Assembly (NCBI RefSeq): GCF_014207095.1
Contig: NZ_JACHBG010000001.1
Span: 620,001 to 684,000, forward strand
Length of the DNA stretch: 64,000 nt
Origin: Martinezella lusitana
GTDB taxonomy: Bacteria; Pseudomonadota; Alphaproteobacteria; Rhizobiales; Rhizobiaceae
Direction: 5' to 3'
This document shows positions 63,262-64,000 of this stretch, in pieces (position 1 is the first letter of the stretch; each line of letters starts with the position of its first letter). Made by a program: the position numbers and the translations under genes. The notes below the pieces were generated by a model, which saw nothing but the letters and a program-made list of their open reading frames with translations, had not been told where the DNA came from and did no database searches.

Positions 63262-64000
63262 ATGCACGTTATCGTCACCGGAGGCTCGAGCGGAATTGGT
63301 CTGGCGATAGCGAAGATCTATGCGAGCCGCGGCGACAGGGTATCGCTCCTTGCTCGTCATCCCGGGCGTCTGGCGGAGGCTCGGGCGGAAATCGCATCGC
63401 TTCCCGGCAGTGACAGCGCGTGGGTCCAAACGGCATCCGTCGATGTGGCTTCCGCCGATCAGGTCTCGGCATCGATCGAAAGCTGTGAGGTCTCGTTTGG
63501 TCCGTGCGATATTCTTATTGCCTCTGCAGGCATCGTTGAACCCGGCACGTTCGACACCATGCCGCCATCCGTCTTCGATGAGCAGGTCTCGACCAACCTT
63601 CTCGGAACCGTGAATGTCGTGCGCGCGGTCTACCGAGGGATGAAGAGCCGCCGTGGCGGCAAGATCATGGTGATCTCGTCCGGAGCGGCTTTGATCGGGA
63701 TATTTGGCTACACTGCCTATTGCGCGTCGAAATCCGCACTAAGTGGCTTTGTCGAAGCCTTGCGTGCAGAGGCCGGGATCCACGGCATCCAGGTGTCCAT
63801 CTGCTTCCCGCCGGACACGCTGACACCGCAATATCGACGCGAGATTGTCGTGCGGCCGGCCGAGGCGGAAATCCTGATGGGCTCGGTCAGGCCGTGGAGT
63901 GCCGAAACGGTGGCTGCGAGGATCGTGCGCGGTGTAGACCGGGGGAGGGCCAAGGCTCATTTCGGCTTCTCTCTCGCCGTGCTCGCCTACTTCGGCCCGT
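63262..64000 (+). CDS. rkpH: RkpH, SDR of the 3-ketodihydrosphingosine reductase type (partial, runs off the window)
   Basis: 246 codons are present without a stop. The NADPH loop is TGGSSGIG (6-13), followed by ASAG (87-90), Asn112, Ser139/Ser140 and the catalytic Tyr153 and Lys157 in GYTAYCASK. The stretch after the active site, CFPPDTLTPQ (181-190) with RPAEAEIL and the later ETVAARIVRGVDRGRAK, closely follows the YPPDTDTPG...EEVA-I-GI pattern known from 3-ketodihydrosphingosine reductases, and the C-terminal hydrophobic stretch (FGFSLAVLAYFGP) agrees with a membrane-associated member. It should reduce the keto group of the RkpG product. It begins 18 bases after rkpG. Confidence 0.92.
   Translation, partial: MHVIVTGGSSGIGLAIAKIYASRGDRVSLLARHPGRLAEARAEIASLPGSDSAWVQTASVDVASADQVSASIESCEVSFGPCDILIASAGIVEPGTFDTMPPSVFDEQVSTNLLGTVNVVRAVYRGMKSRRGGKIMVISSGAALIGIFGYTAYCASKSALSGFVEALRAEAGIHGIQVSICFPPDTLTPQYRREIVVRPAEAEILMGSVRPWSAETVAARIVRGVDRGRAKAHFGFSLAVLAYFGP

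Noticed and set aside
1..64000. CRISPR arrays, tRNA genes, insertion sequences or prophage
   Set aside because: No regularly spaced repeats, no cloverleaf-like sequence, and no transposase, integrase or phage protein seen by reading.

Overview
The window is a chromosomal segment of a high-GC alphaproteobacterium, almost certainly of the family Rhizobiaceae (Rhizobium sensu lato). The indications are the gene families and their order: ctaA, argC, speB, rpsI-rplM, then clpP-clpX-lon-hupB, together with an rkpA-rkpG-rkpH capsule locus, rhizobial Pst transporters and a typical Rhizobium/Agrobacterium intergenic palindromic repeat. No tRNA, rRNA, CRISPR array, insertion sequence or prophage was seen.

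Layout. (1) 0-3.3 kb: small envelope or hypothetical proteins, a PHB-depolymerase-type esterase and an XRE regulator. (2) 3.4-12.9 kb: a Wzx/Wzy-type exopolysaccharide cluster with initiating phosphoglycosyltransferase, polymerase, two GT4 glycosyltransferases, OPX lipoprotein, a Wzc-like co-polymerase whose kinase motif is degenerate, and a CelD-type GNAT protein. It resembles the unipolar-polysaccharide/glucomannan attachment loci of agrobacteria and rhizobia. (3) 13-24.7 kb: housekeeping genes (heme A synthase, Tlde1-like L,D-transpeptidase-fold protein, ArgC, agmatinase, ribosomal proteins S9/L13, DMT transporter, O-acetylhomoserine sulfhydrylase, cupin). (4) 24.8-28.8 kb: pstSCAB behind a PHO box, without phoU or phoB. 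(5) 29-36.3 kb: a diguanylate cyclase, then the protein-quality-control block clpP, clpX, lon and hupB, with sigma-32-like promoters before clpP and lon. (6) 36.4-43.5 kb: a second ureohydrolase, an aldo/keto reductase and an SbcD/SbcC-like nuclease/ATPase pair (YhaO/YhaN type). (7) 43.5-64 kb: a capsular (K-antigen type) polysaccharide region. A minus-strand operon carries two glycosyltransferases, two KpsE-type co-polymerases, one KpsT ATPase, an unrecognised protein and a methyltransferase. Divergently lie an OPX lipoprotein (rkpU type), the 2485-residue fatty-acid/polyketide synthase RkpA, the PLP enzyme RkpG and the reductase RkpH, which runs off the end of the window.

How it fits together. 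The most interesting system is rkpA-rkpG-rkpH. RkpA is a single-module, fully reducing synthase (KS-AT-DH-degenerate MT-ER-KR-ACP) with no thioesterase. RkpG is an alpha-oxoamine synthase (the serine palmitoyltransferase/AONS family) with all active-site motifs, and its gene overlaps the end of rkpA by 4 bases. RkpH looks like 3-ketodihydrosphingosine reductase. Together they read as a self-contained line for a sphingoid-like long-chain amino alcohol, released from the ACP by decarboxylative condensation with an amino acid. It could serve as the lipid anchor or carrier of the capsule exported by the adjacent KpsE/KpsT/OPX machinery. This is an inference from motifs and gene order; the rkp genes are known to be needed for K antigen, but the product chemistry proposed here is not something I can confirm from sequence.
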